From NCBI GenBank assembly GCA_000151295.1, contig GG745328.1, forward strand, positions 1,527,624 to 1,591,623: a DNA stretch of 64,000 nt, read 5' to 3'. The position numbers and the translations under genes were made by a program. This stretch comes from Allomyces macrogynus ATCC 38327. Its lineage: Eukaryota; Blastocladiomycota; Blastocladiomycetes; Blastocladiales; Blastocladiaceae. The stretch's first letter is position 1, and each line of letters starts with the position of its first letter. Positions 10,984-20,815 of the stretch are shown in pieces. The notes below the pieces were generated by a model that saw only the letters and a list, made by a program, of their open reading frames with translations, was not told the origin of the DNA and did no database searches.

Positions 10984-13900
10984 TCACGACGCGGCCCCCA
11001 AACACCGTGCCAGTCGCGGATCCGTGCGCAACTTGCGATCGAGCGCCAAGTACTGCTCAGGCGCGGCCTCCTTGTGCTTGGCGAGCCGCTTCTCGAGCAC
11101 GTGGATCCGGAACAGCGACTCGCTGCACGACTGCACGTACTCTTCCGTCTCCTGCGGCGTCATGCCCTCGGCATTCTTCGAGTACTGCTGCTGCCGCCGC
11201 TGGTAGGCGGCCGTCTCCTCTTCGTACCGCCGCTGGATAATGGCCGCCTTTTCGACGAGCCGCTCTTTCATGGCCTTGAGGCACGCGTCGCGCACGGTCA
11301 GCGCCTCGTCGCGCGTGAGCGCGCTCGGGTTGCCGACGTTGAGCAGGAATGGCGACAGATAGTCCACCGAGGCTTCCTTGGAGGCCTCCTCGGCCTGTTT
11401 TTGGTTCTCCTTTTCGAGCTCGCTGGCCACGTCCTAGTCGTCGCGAGGATGACGTGATGGTGAGTGCGACGGATCAAGACGCACTTGCGAATCAAAAACA
11501 AGCGTACCGTCTTGTTGCGGATCGTGTCAAAGAGCGAAACGACGAGTTGGATACTTCTCTCCTCGGTTTGCCGGGCCTATTCGAAACATTGTTCGAGTGA
11601 GGACTCAAACACTGGGAGAATAGCACCACCGAGTAACTGGGCCAGCAACGCACCATGAGGATCTCCTTGATTTCGCGATCCGACGCCTTGACTGCATGCA
11701 AGCACGTCTGCTCGGCCTTGAGCAACTCGCACAGTTTCGCGTAGAGGTGCTGTTTCTTCAAGACCGTGGGCGTGAGCCGCGTCTCAAACGCTGTCGTCAA
11801 GTCCATAAATGACGTCTTTTGCTCGGTCGACGGCTTGCGGAACTCGCGCCACGCTGGAATCAGACACCCGGGGTCCGTATGGTAGACGACGCGAATCTTC
11901 TCGTCGCGCACCAAAAACGACCGCTTGTAAATATCGCGGTCTTCGGCCAATCCCGGCGGCGTCATGGCCGGCGGCATGAACGGGTCCACCACGTCCTCGG
12001 TCGGATCCCGCTCCGGCGGCCCGGGCCGGCGCGCGTACTTTTCCGTCATTTTCACAATCGTCACGGCACCCGAGCGCGCATCGGCCGCGGCCGCGTCGTC
12101 GCCCGGCGCGCCCATGTCGTCGTCGGCATCAACAGCGAGCTCGTGCGTGACGGACCGATACACGAGCCGATCCTCGCGGTCCTCGAACCGTCCAATAATC
12201 TTGCGCGCCGACTCTTGCCGGTCATAGAGCCCGTCGGCGCGCGCGCCGCGAAAGAACCGCATCCGCACCGTGTGCCCATTCTCCATGACGTGCTCCTGCA
12301 ACGCATGCGCGCGCCCACGCTCGAAAAACTCGTGCAGCAGGCTGCGCGACGGGATGCGAACGCGCTTGGCGAGCTTGTCTTTTCGGTTGGCGAATTTCTC
12401 GTGCAGCTCGCCGGTCACACCGCGCGCCGGGTCCGAGAAGATGGTAAGCCGCGCGACCATGCCGTCGGGCCGGTGGTAGGCGGCAAAGATTTCGAGCTTG
12501 ACGTTGCGCCACGTCATGACCTTGGACCCGGACGGGCACCGCGAGTCGAATTGCGCGGGCGAGAGGTCGAGTTTCGCGACCCACGAGGGCGGCAGGTCAA
12601 AGAGCTCCGAGTCGCCGTCGCCGGCGTCGCCGTCATCCTCCTCCTCTTCTGCGCCGGCAGGTGCGGATCCGGCCGCGCCTGATGTGCCGGAATTCGTCGA
12701 CGAGCCGCCCGTACCGGTGCCGCTGGCGCTCGCGGCAAGCGATGGCTGCGGGTTTTGCAGAAAGACAAACTCCCACTTGGTCGTGTCGGCGAGGTCAAAC
12801 GAAATGCCCTGCGATGGACGGTTCAGTCAGTTCTTGGCCCCGAGAACAGTGAAAAGCGCTAGCACAGACGTACCATCAGGCCGTTCGAGCACTTTTGCAT
12901 GTTGACCCAATAGTTGGTGGAGCTGAAGACGCACTCGACACCCAGGTACTTTGGGTCGTCGAGACTGTAAATCTTGCCCGTGCTCGCCTCTAAAAACGGG
13001 TGGAGAGGGTGAGTTTGGAGTACTACATGAGGAATAAATGCGAAAAATACGTCACGTACCAATGAAAAAGGCCTCGGCAATATCGCGCTTGCCGGGCAGC
13101 ACGAGGACCCACGCGTGAATGCGCAGCCCCGCCATTTCGTCGTCGTGGTCATTGGCCTCGAGCTACACCAAGAAAATACTCATTAGAACGTGGTTGACTC
13201 TATTGGACCCAGGTGGAGCAAGTACCTGCGTCTGCATCTGCTCGCGCTTGGCCTGCTCGAGTTTCTTGGCCTCGTCCTCCTTCTTAGCCTCCATGGCCGC
13301 CAAAAACTTGGAGTTGAGCGGCTGCTTGGATTTCACCTTATACTTGCCCTCGACGGTGGCTGACGGCGTCGACTCGTCGGGTCGCGTCGCTGGTGCAGCT
13401 GTCGCCGCCGCCACCGCGTCGTCGTGGTCCGGGTCGGTCGCGGGCGCTGGCACATCAAACTCCCATTCCTTCATGAGTCGTTGAATGTCGGTGTCGACGT
13501 GCGTCTCGTCCATGAGCGTGATCTGGCGCGCGGCGTAGCCCGACACGACGAGCGCCTCGAAACCGACACCGCGCAGCAGCGAGCAGAGCAAGACCGACAT
13601 GTCGAACGCGTTTCCCGACTGCATGGCGAGCGTGTGCGTCGGCGACGCGAGCTTGGTGGGCTGAGTGCAGAACAAGTACACCGCGTCAGTTTTCGTTCCA
13701 CGCTCAACGAATCGATCCGCGTCAGCAGAGCACGCGATGAAAGAAGACCAACCAGCTCAAACGGTGGGTCCAAGGGCTCATACGCGACATAGTCGGCGAC
13801 AAACCGCGCGCACGACCGGTACCCATAGAGGTCCTTGAGCCCGAGCTGCGACGGCCGAATCGTCGTACAGACGCATTTCTTGACACCAAACTCGTTTTCG

Positions 13901-14325
13901 GGCGTCAGGAACAGGTCCTTGCGGTGCGGGAAGAGCGTCTGGTACTGGCGCCGGAAATTATCGACGTAGTGCAGCGCGCGGTCCTCCTTGGCCGAGTTGG
14001 ACCAGTACGACACGGGCAACTTGGACTTGTCGAGCAAGTCGCGCCGCTTGAGCTCGCGCCGCTGCTGGACCGCGTCTAGGTGCGCCTGCTCGTGTCGATC
14101 TGCGTCATTGGCGTCGTCGGCGAGCAATGGTGGCGTTGCTGACAGAACTGCGTCGTCAGCATCGTCCCCACCGCCGACGGTTGCAGCTGGGACAGGATCT
14201 GCGCCATTTGCATCTGTCGTGCTGGACGCAAGCGGGTCGCACAGCAACACGGTGCCGTCGGCACCGGGGAGGCCAGCATCGATCCCGACCGGCTGCGCGT
14301 CGGCAGCGTTCACGTCGGAAAGCAT
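10984..14325 (-). CDS. DRC7: Dynein regulatory complex subunit 7 (DRC7/CCDC135), motile-cilium protein
   Basis: Seven exons (14325-13753, 13660-13226, 13162-13060, 12989-12874, 12808-11654, 11576-11508, 11433-10984) join in frame to about 966 residues. DRC7 is a subunit of the nexin-dynein regulatory complex of 9+2 axonemes and is lost in non-flagellated lineages. After an acidic N-terminus, the conserved core includes LPVSYWSNSAKEDRALHYV, then a transglutaminase-like segment with MQSGNAFDMSVLLCSLLRG and FEALVVSGYAARQ. Then come HAWVLVLPGKRD and IEASTGKIY. The C-terminus is coiled coil. The small sixth exon restores the family segment VVSLFDTIRNK. The start MLSDVNAADAQ lies 77 bp from the LTR element. 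Individual splice points are inferred from frame and homology. Confidence 0.9.
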
Positions 14326-14397
14326 TGCGACGAGTTACTTGGGCGGAAAACTGGGATGAAGTGTGGTTGGTTGGTTGCCCATGCAATACACGGTTCA

Positions 14398-14402
14398 ATC
14401 CA
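14398..14402. repeat. Target-site duplication, left copy (ATCCA)
   Basis: The five bases ATCCA directly abut the TG...CA-bounded LTR and recur directly after the other LTR at 20282-20286. A 5-bp duplication is normal for Ty3/gypsy integration. Confidence 0.9.
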
Positions 14403-14566
14403 TGATGCGACCGGACTGGGGGGGGTCGTAGAATCCAAGGAGGAATGCGTAAGGAATATATTAAAGCTGACGGACTGCTACTCATAGGGAAGGCGATCCC
14501 TGCCCACCTGCCACGACCATCCCGGTGTGGCTGAGTAGGCGGGGGACGCTTGGCCTCGGGCCAACA
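14403..14566 (-). repeat. 3' LTR of the Ty3/gypsy element
   Basis: 164 bp, reading TGTTGGCCC... to ...CGCATCA on the minus strand. It is nearly identical to the 168-bp copy at 20114-20281. They differ by the length of one G run (8 versus 12) and by three substitutions. An AATATATT string at about 14456-14463 could act as a TATA-like element. Because the element and DRC7 share the minus strand, this LTR points into DRC7. Confidence 0.92.
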
Positions 14567-14567
14567 A

Positions 14568-14584
14568 CTCTCTCCCTCCTCTTC
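14568..14584 (-). promoter_or_regulatory. Polypurine tract of the Ty3/gypsy element
   Basis: On the minus strand this is GAAGAGGAGGGAGAGAG, 17 consecutive purines ending one base before the 3' LTR. This is the expected position for plus-strand DNA priming during reverse transcription. Confidence 0.8.
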
Positions 14585-14663
14585 GAGGCGCGGCGCGCAT
14601 CCACTTGAGCGACGCGCGCGTCTTGGTGTCCGTCGTGCCCTTGATCCTTCACGTCAGCGTCGT

Positions 14664-17600
14664 CTACTGCAACAGCGACCTCAGCACCCTCGCCGACGGC
14701 TTGCCGACCTTGACGCCCGCCAGCACCTGCACGTTCGACGTCTCGGCGCGATACTTGCGCCACTTGGTCACCGCGTCCGAGTCCTCACACACGTCGGCGG
14801 CGCGCTCCCATGTCGACTCGGCCATGGACCGCTGCCGCCATTTGATCAGCAACAACGTCTCGCCGTCGCCGCGCCGGCCCGTCGTGCCCTCGCGCAGCAC
14901 GCACTCGGGCTCGTCCGCGACTGCCGGCGCCCAGCCGTGCTCGTCGTCCGTGTCGTCGTTCTCGGTGCCTGGCCGCCCAGGGAACCGCTCCTGGTCCGAC
15001 TCGTGGTACGGCTTCAACAGATCGACGTGGAAAGTCGGGTGGATCTTGTACCGCGCCGGCAGTCCGAGCCGGCACGCGCGACCGCGGCCGACCACGGCCT
15101 CGACATTGAACGGGCCAATGAACTTGGGCAGCAGCTTCCTCGACGTGAGCTCGGTGCCTGATGCCGTGCGCGCTGCAATGTTCTTGGTCGATAGCCAGAC
15201 GCGGTCGCCCACAAGATACTCGATGTCCTTCCTGTGCCGGTTGGCCTGCACTTCCATGGCCCGCCGCGATCGATCCAGACTAACGCGAGCGTCCCGCGTC
15301 GCCGTTGCTAGTTGTTCTGCGACGCGCTCGAGCTGCGGCACCGGAATGTTGTCGCGCAGCATGACCTCGGCTGGTCCGCGTGGCACCACGCCCCACAACT
15401 CGAACGGCGACTTGCCCGTGGGCTCGGCGCGCGAGTTGTTGTACGCGAACTCGACAAACGGCAGGTACGTCGGCCAGTTGGTGCGCTGCGCGTTGACAAA
15501 GTGCCGCAGCATCGACTGCACCGTGCGGTTCGCCACCTCCGCCTGCCCGTCCGTCTGCGGATGGTACGCCGTAGACATGGCTAACCGCGTGCCCAACCGC
15601 CGCCACAACGCTTCCCAGAATGCCGATGCCAACCGCGGATCGCGGTCGCTCACGATGCAGTCGGGCAGCCCGAGATGGGGCAAGACGTGCTGTACGTACA
15701 GTCGCGCGAGCCCCTCTGCGTCCGTGGTCATGGTCGCCGAAATAACGCGGAGCCTCTTCGTCAATGCGCAGACGAACGTGACGATCGCGTCCTTCCCGCC
15801 CTCCCCGTCGGGCAGCTTGCCAATCAAGTCGAGGTTGATGCGGCCCCATGGTCGATCAGGTACGGTGAGTGGCCGTAGCAGGCCGTCAGCCTTGCCGACC
15901 TTGGGTTTGTTGGCCTGGCAGCTCACGCACGTCCGCACGTAGTACTCGACGTCGACGGCCTGCCCGCGCCAGTAGCACCACCGGCGCAGGAGGTCGAGCG
16001 TGCGCCGTGCGCCCATGTGTCCGGCGAGCGGCGTGTCGTGGGCCTCGGTGAGCCAAAGCGCGCGCAGCGCATTGTCCTTTGGAATATAGGGCACCCGGCG
16101 TACCTCTCCATGGACCTCGACCAGCTTGTACAGGATCCCGCTGTCGGCCTCGTACCCTTCCGGCGGGCCCTCGAGCATTGCGCGCGTGCGCCGATCCGCG
16201 GCCGTGGCCGCCGCGACTAACCGCATGAGGTCGGGCTCCACTTCTGGGCGGATCTCGTGCTGCGCTGCCGTTGCCCCCTCGCCCTCGACTGCGCTTTGCG
16301 CTGCTGCGATCCACGCGTCCCCGATTTTCGCCCGCACGTGCCGTGCGCGCAGCACGGAAAATTTTCCGTTCTCGTCCATGTACATGGGCACGGCCGCGAC
16401 GCGCAAGGTCCCGTCTGCCGTGCGCTCGAGTGGCATGTAAGGTGCATCCGCGACCAGCAAACCCTCCGGCCGCAGATCCGGCCACCGCGAGAGCGCGTCC
16501 GCGTGCGGCATGCGCTCGCCCTGCTGGTACTTGATTTCCACGTCGTGTTTGGCCAGCGACGCTAACCAACGTACCTGCTGCGCATTTAGCTCGCGCTGCG
16601 TCGCAAAATACTCGAGCGTCTTGTGGTCCGAGTTGCACCGGACTGGTTTCCCATGTACATACGACCGCCAGCGGCCAAGTGAGGTCACAATGGCCAGCAG
16701 CTCGCGGTCATGCACTGGGTACATGCGCTCAGCTGGTTTGAGCTTGCGACTAAAGTACTCGACCGGCCGCCCGTTCTGCTGCAGGATCGCGCCGACCGCA
16801 AACCCGCTCGCGTCGGTTGTGATCTCCCACTCGCCGTCCTCGTCTGGCAAGACCAGCACCGGCGCCGAGGACAGCGCATCCTTGAGCGCACGGAATGCCG
16901 TGTCGGTCTTGGCCGACCATACGTATGGTACGTCATCCGCGAGCAAGTCAGTCAGTGGGCACGCAATCTCGGCGAACCCGTTCACAAACCGCGAGTAGTA
17001 ATTCGCGAGCCCAATGAACCCATGTAGGTCCTTCTGGTCCTTTGGCACTGGCCAGTCGCGAACCGCGGCCACCTTGGCCGGGTCGACGTGGACACCGTGC
17101 TGGTCGACAAAGTGGCCCAGGTACTCGACCTTCTCCTGGAAAAATGCACACTTGCTCGGTTTGACGTGGAACTCGTTCTTTTTCAGCAGCTCGAGCACCT
17201 GGCGCACGTGGCGCTCGTGGTCCTCTCTCGTCTTCGAGTACACGAGGATGTCGTCCAAGAACACGACCACGAACTGGTCCAGGTACGGCTCGAACACTTG
17301 GTTCATGACGCGCATGAATGTCGACGGCGCGTTGCACAGGCCAAAGCTGAGCACGCGCCACTCATACGTGCCGTAGCGCGTCACGAACGCCGTCTTGTGC
17401 ACGTCGTCCTCGTGCATGCGCACCTGGTGGTACCCACTGACCAAATCGAGCTTCGAAAAGTAGCGTGCACCGCGCAACATGCGAAACAGCGTCTCGGCCC
17501 GCGGCAACGGGTACGTGTCGCGCACCGTGATCTTGTTGAGTGCGCGGTAATCGACGCACACGCGGACGCCGCCGTCCTTTTTCGGCACGAACAGCACCGG

Positions 17601-18962
17601 CGACACAAATGGCGAGCCCTTGCTCGGCCGGATCAGGCCGCGGCGCAGTAGCTCGTCCAGCTGCATGCGCAGTTCCTTGAGCTCTTTCGGCGACGCCTGG
17701 TAGGCGCGCTGTGCGACTGGCCGCGCGCCCTCCTTGAGCTCAATGCGGTGGTCAATGTCGCGCTCGGGCGGCATGCCCGTCGGCTTGGCGAACACGGTTG
17801 GATACTCCTCTACTAACTTCTGCACAATCGCGTCCGACGTGTAGGTCCCGTTGGTGACCTCGACATTGCTCAGCAGGACCCCGAACACGCTCGACGGGTC
17901 GCTGCGTATGGCCGCGGCGCAGTCCACCGCCGAGATCAAGTCCACCTTGGCGTGCGACGGCCCGCCCGCCACCGGCTGCACGCAGGTCGTGCTGCCGTCA
18001 AGCGACAAGGCGCCCATCGTCCAGTCCAGCTGTGGGTTGTGCTCGCGCAGCCATGGGCGACCCAAGATCACCTCCCAAGCGACATCGTCGAGCACCAAGC
18101 ATTTCACGACCGTGTCGACGCCTGCGACTGTGATCCGCAGGTATGCCCACTCGCGGCGCACTCGCTGCGTGGCCCCATCAAACCCCGACACGTTCAGCCA
18201 CCTGTCGCCCTCGACTCGCGCTTGCACGCGCTCCACCACAGTACGTCGTATTACGCTGTGTGACGCGCCTGAGTCGACCATGACGATGGTGTCGTGCGCC
18301 TGCTGCACTTTGCTGCGCTGGCGCTCGCCCTTCCGTTTGGTCGACCAGGTGCGGCCCTTGCGCACCCCTTCCCCGGGCGCAAGAGCCGCTTCGTACGCGT
18401 ATGGTTGGTCAGCGCCAAACGCCAGGACTTCCACGTCTTCGGCGCTCCCTTGCCCCTTTTCCTCTTCCCCCACCAGCAGTTTGTCCGTCTCAGGGTCGGC
18501 AGTGGGGTCGTCTTGTTGGACTTCATTTTCCACTGCAACCGTTGCCTTCTTTTCAGCTTGCTCAGGTTCAATTTCCTCAGCAAGAATGGGAGCAACGACC
18601 ACCGAGTTGGCTGCCTGGGAAAGATCAGTTGAGCACGCAGAACCAGATTTACATTGGTCGTGCGTGACAGCGGCCACCTTGGCATCTCCCTTGGCCGTGC
18701 CCTTCTGCGGGCAGTTGCGGCGCAAGTGCCCCACCTCGCCGCACTTGAAGCAATGGCGGTCGTCGCGCGACGTGTTGCTGCCATGGGTGTAGTTGCCCGT
18801 GCCCGAGCAGCACTTGCAAACCTGCTTGTTGCTGCCACCACCACCGCCATTGCCACTGCGTGGGTGACGCCCATGCATGGCGTCAATCTGCATCTTGTCC
18901 TGGTCCTGGAAGAACCCGTCGGCGCCGATGCCACCGCCAAAGCTCAGGCCCAACTGCTGCAT
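14664..18962 (-). CDS. pol: Pol polyprotein of the Ty3/gypsy chromovirus
   Basis: An unbroken frame of 1432 residues from its first ATG. Domains in order: CCHC zinc knuckle CFKCGEVGHLRRNC at 71-84; aspartic protease with DSGAS at about 230; reverse transcriptase from about 400 with FVPKKDGGVRVCVDYRALN and the catalytic FLDD near 568-571; RNase H beginning ITTDASGFAVGAIL; integrase with an HHCC segment (HDTPLAGHMGARRT, CVSC), and DDE residues around LDLIGKLPDG, IVSDRDPRL and HPQTDGQAE; C-terminal chromodomain-like segment (LLLIKWRQRSMAESTWE). The frame is open further upstream without ATG and overlaps the gag end in the -1 frame, so expression as a Gag-Pol fusion is likely. All catalytic motifs look intact. 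Confidence 0.95.
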   Translation of the reverse strand: MQQLGLSFGGGIGADGFFQDQDKMQIDAMHGRHPRSGNGGGGGSNKQVCKCCSGTGNYTHGSNTSRDDRHCFKCGEVGHLRRNCPQKGTAKGDAKVAAVTHDQCKSGSACSTDLSQAANSVVVAPILAEEIEPEQAEKKATVAVENEVQQDDPTADPETDKLLVGEEEKGQGSAEDVEVLAFGADQPYAYEAALAPGEGVRKGRTWSTKRKGERQRSKVQQAHDTIVMVDSGASHSVIRRTVVERVQARVEGDRWLNVSGFDGATQRVRREWAYLRITVAGVDTVVKCLVLDDVAWEVILGRPWLREHNPQLDWTMGALSLDGSTTCVQPVAGGPSHAKVDLISAVDCAAAIRSDPSSVFGVLLSNVEVTNGTYTSDAIVQKLVEEYPTVFAKPTGMPPERDIDHRIELKEGARPVAQRAYQASPKELKELRMQLDELLRRGLIRPSKGSPFVSPVLFVPKKDGGVRVCVDYRALNKITVRDTYPLPRAETLFRMLRGARYFSKLDLVSGYHQVRMHEDDVHKTAFVTRYGTYEWRVLSFGLCNAPSTFMRVMNQVFEPYLDQFVVVFLDDILVYSKTREDHERHVRQVLELLKKNEFHVKPSKCAFFQEKVEYLGHFVDQHGVHVDPAKVAAVRDWPVPKDQKDLHGFIGLANYYSRFVNGFAEIACPLTDLLADDVPYVWSAKTDTAFRALKDALSSAPVLVLPDEDGEWEITTDASGFAVGAILQQNGRPVEYFSRKLKPAERMYPVHDRELLAIVTSLGRWRSYVHGKPVRCNSDHKTLEYFATQRELNAQQVRWLASLAKHDVEIKYQQGERMPHADALSRWPDLRPEGLLVADAPYMPLERTADGTLRVAAVPMYMDENGKFSVLRARHVRAKIGDAWIAAAQSAVEGEGATAAQHEIRPEVEPDLMRLVAAATAADRRTRAMLEGPPEGYEADSGILYKLVEVHGEVRRVPYIPKDNALRALWLTEAHDTPLAGHMGARRTLDLLRRWCYWRGQAVDVEYYVRTCVSCQANKPKVGKADGLLRPLTVPDRPWGRINLDLIGKLPDGEGGKDAIVTFVCALTKRLRVISATMTTDAEGLARLYVQHVLPHLGLPDCIVSDRDPRLASAFWEALWRRLGTRLAMSTAYHPQTDGQAEVANRTVQSMLRHFVNAQRTNWPTYLPFVEFAYNNSRAEPTGKSPFELWGVVPRGPAEVMLRDNIPVPQLERVAEQLATATRDARVSLDRSRRAMEVQANRHRKDIEYLVGDRVWLSTKNIAARTASGTELTSRKLLPKFIGPFNVEAVVGRGRACRLGLPARYKIHPTFHVDLLKPYHESDQERFPGRPGTENDDTDDEHGWAPAVADEPECVLREGTTGRRGDGETLLLIKWRQRSMAESTWERAADVCEDSDAVTKWRKYRAETSNVQVLAGVKVGKPSARVLRSLLQ

Positions 18963-19780
18963 TTCCCAAATTTCAATGGCCTTTTCGTAGACTGCGGCCA
19001 GTCGGCCGGGGCCATCTTCGTCAGGCCCTCGACCTGGACCAGCGCCATGGCGATGCTGTTTGGGACCGACTTGAGGAAGTCAAACAGCAGCTCGGACGCA
19101 GATGCAAAGTGGACCGCCTGTGCCAGGCCCTGGAACTCAATGACGTGGGCCGTCATGCCCGACCTGGCCCGGAACTGCAGGTCGCGCAGCTTCTTGCGGT
19201 TGGTGAAGTCAGCCCCTCGTGGCGCAAAGTGCTCCTTGACGTTGAGCACAATCGCCTCCGGCGTGGTGGGCCACAACCCACCCACGACCTGCTGCACACG
19301 GTACGTCTCTGCTGCGGCCGTGAAGGCACGCTTGAGCAGCAGCACAATCATGGGGTCGCTGTGCTTGTGGTCCCGCATGAAGAGAATCCACTTTTCAGCA
19401 TCAGCCGACCAGGCCGCAACCTCTGTCGCCGAGCGCTTGCCGTCAAACTCGGGTGCCAGGACCTTTTCAGCACGCTGGAACACTGGTGCTGCTTGCGAGG
19501 TCTCAGGCACTGGTTTCGGCGCCGGCACAGTCAGTGATGCTGTTGCCGCTGCAGTTGCAGCCGCCGGCATCACCGTGGCCTGCCCAGCCGTGGCAGCTTG
19601 CATCGCCTGTAACATCCCCATCATCTTCTCGAGCATTGCGTTGGTCGTCGCCAGACCAGTCTGGACGGCCGCCACGTTCGTCTCGAGGGCCGTTGTGCGC
19701 TCGACAAGTTGCGTCCCGTCGCGGGCAATCGCCGGCATCATTGCCTCGACGGCCGCGAGACGGTCCTCAGCTGTCGCCAT
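18944..19780 (-). CDS. gag: Gag protein of the Ty3/gypsy element
   Basis: The likely start is the ATG at 19780 (MATAEDRLAAVEAMM), giving 278 residues; an open frame extends upstream into the leader and LTR but is probably not translated. The N-terminus is a coiled-coil-like helix. The body carries a retrotransposon-gag type region (VLAPEFDGKRSATEVAAWSA, then LRDLQFRARSGMTAHVIEFQ), the usual capsid fold of gypsy elements. Gag stops at 18944. The zinc knuckle is encoded beyond the stop, in the pol frame, which is one base back. No canonical X_XXY_YYZ slippery heptamer is visible in the overlap. Confidence 0.85.
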   Translation of the reverse strand: MATAEDRLAAVEAMMPAIARDGTQLVERTTALETNVAAVQTGLATTNAMLEKMMGMLQAMQAATAGQATVMPAAATAAATASLTVPAPKPVPETSQAAPVFQRAEKVLAPEFDGKRSATEVAAWSADAEKWILFMRDHKHSDPMIVLLLKRAFTAAAETYRVQQVVGGLWPTTPEAIVLNVKEHFAPRGADFTNRKKLRDLQFRARSGMTAHVIEFQGLAQAVHFASASELLFDFLKSVPNSIAMALVQVEGLTKMAPADWPQSTKRPLKFGKCSSWA

Positions 19781-20094
19781 GTTAAAGTGACGAGAGACAG
19801 GTACCGCGCCAAAAACGGAAAACGGATGGACAAGCGTGCCCACCCCCCTTCTCCCGCCAGGAAGGTCAGAAAAAGTCGGAACAAGACCGGCGTCTGCAGA
19901 CACCCAGGCGCAACGCAACAAGAACCGCGAGCGCCACCAGACCGAGAACACCGTCCACGTTCGGAAAAAAAAAAAAACCACCAAACGCCCACGCTCAAGC
20001 TTGAGGACCCAGCTTGAGGGAGACCGCGGGAACTTGCTGGCGTGTGAACGCCATCCCCGACCTTGACCAGCCCGTACGTCCTTGAAGGGAGTCG

Positions 20095-20111
20095 AACTTG
20101 TGACGCTACCA
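20095..20111 (-). promoter_or_regulatory. Primer-binding site of the Ty3/gypsy element
   Basis: Two bases inside the 5' LTR the minus strand reads TGGTAGCGTCACAAG. Its first eight bases complement the CGCTACCA 3' end known from yeast initiator tRNA-Met, the primer used by Ty1 and Ty3. Complementarity further inside the tRNA is poor, so the primer identity is moderate. Confidence 0.6.
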
Positions 20112-20113
20112 GT

Positions 20114-20281
20114 TGATGCGACCGGACTGGGGGGGGGGGGTCGTAGAATCCAAGGAGGAATGCATAAGGAATATATTAAAGCTGACGGACTGCTACTTAT
20201 AGGGAAGGCGATCCCTGCCCACCTGCCATGACCATCCCGGTGTGGCTGAGTAGGCGGGGGACGCTTGGCCTCGGGCCAACA
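20114..20281 (-). repeat. 5' LTR of the Ty3/gypsy element
   Basis: 168 bp with the same TG...CA ends as 14403-14566. Compared with that copy it carries A for G at the GCRTAAGG site and T for C at ACTYATAG and CCAYGACC (plus-strand reading), plus four extra G in a G run. The AATATATT string is at about 20170-20177. Confidence 0.92.
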
Positions 20282-20286
20282 ATCCA
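20282..20286. repeat. Target-site duplication, right copy (ATCCA)
   Basis: Identical to 14398-14402 and directly adjacent to the LTR terminus, confirming the element boundaries. Confidence 0.9.
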
Positions 20287-20546
20287 GTTCGACAGTTTGA
20301 GGGCCCTTCCAGACTTGTGCGGGGCGGATCAGTGGGATCTGTGGTTTGGGAGGCCAGGCCCTTCTCATACCTCTATCTTCCAACGAACCGGCAGTTCGCG
20401 CCATCTGGTCGAAAGCCTGGATTCACGCGTTTTCAAGCACACAGCAATCGTGTTCACATGCGGCAATCGCATCCACACGCAGGAATCGTGTCCTGAGCTG
20501 ACGCTCCTGGCCAGGCATTTTGAGATCGACTCTTTGGAAATCGGCA

Positions 20547-20815
20547 TTATGGCCAAAACGCCATAAATCCACAGTGTGGCCAAATATCCATAAATCCGTA
20601 GTATGGCCATAAGCCTGTATACAATGGCCAAGTCTAAGGCAAAAGTCTCATACGCGAGGGCCAAATTCTGGCCAAATTCTCATGCGCTAGGGCCAAATTC
20701 TATGGCCAAATTCTCGTACACTATGGCCAAATTCTCTGGCCAAGATCTTGGACACTATGGCCAAGTCTATGGCCAAAATTCTGTACTCTATGGCCAGGTC
20801 TCTGGAAATCGGTTG
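20547..20815 (+). repeat. Degenerate tandem repeats built on TATGGCCAA
   Basis: The motif ATGGCCAA or GGCCAAATTCT recurs more than ten times at irregular spacing, for example GGCCAAATTCT five times between about 20655 and 20735. At the left edge a 27-bp unit beginning CCATAAATCC is repeated twice (about 20561 and 20588). GGCC lies in many units. There is no coding frame. It resembles a diverged minisatellite next to the mobile elements. Confidence 0.7.

Larger units (their letters stand above)
14403..20281 (-). mobile_element. Complete Ty3/gypsy LTR retrotransposon (chromovirus)
   Basis: A 5879-bp element with two LTRs, a 5-bp target duplication (ATCCA), a primer-binding site 2 bp inside the 5' LTR, a purine tract beside the 3' LTR, a gag frame and one unbroken pol frame. 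Pol order is zinc knuckle, protease, reverse transcriptase, RNase H, integrase and a chromodomain-like C-terminus, which is the chromovirus arrangement of Metaviridae-type elements. Intact frames and near-identical LTRs indicate a recent insertion. Its base composition is CpG-rich like the host genes and unlike the relic elements nearby. Confidence 0.93.

Noticed and set aside
11434..11653. A single 220-bp intron in DRC7
   Set aside because: A 69-bp exon (11576-11508) with good GT-AG borders and the family segment VVSLFDTIRNK fits inside it, so two introns are more likely.
20060..20113. tRNA-like T-arm string (GTTCGACTCCC) inside the retrotransposon leader
   Set aside because: Only a T-arm-like string exists; stems do not pair and the position is explained as PBS and leader.
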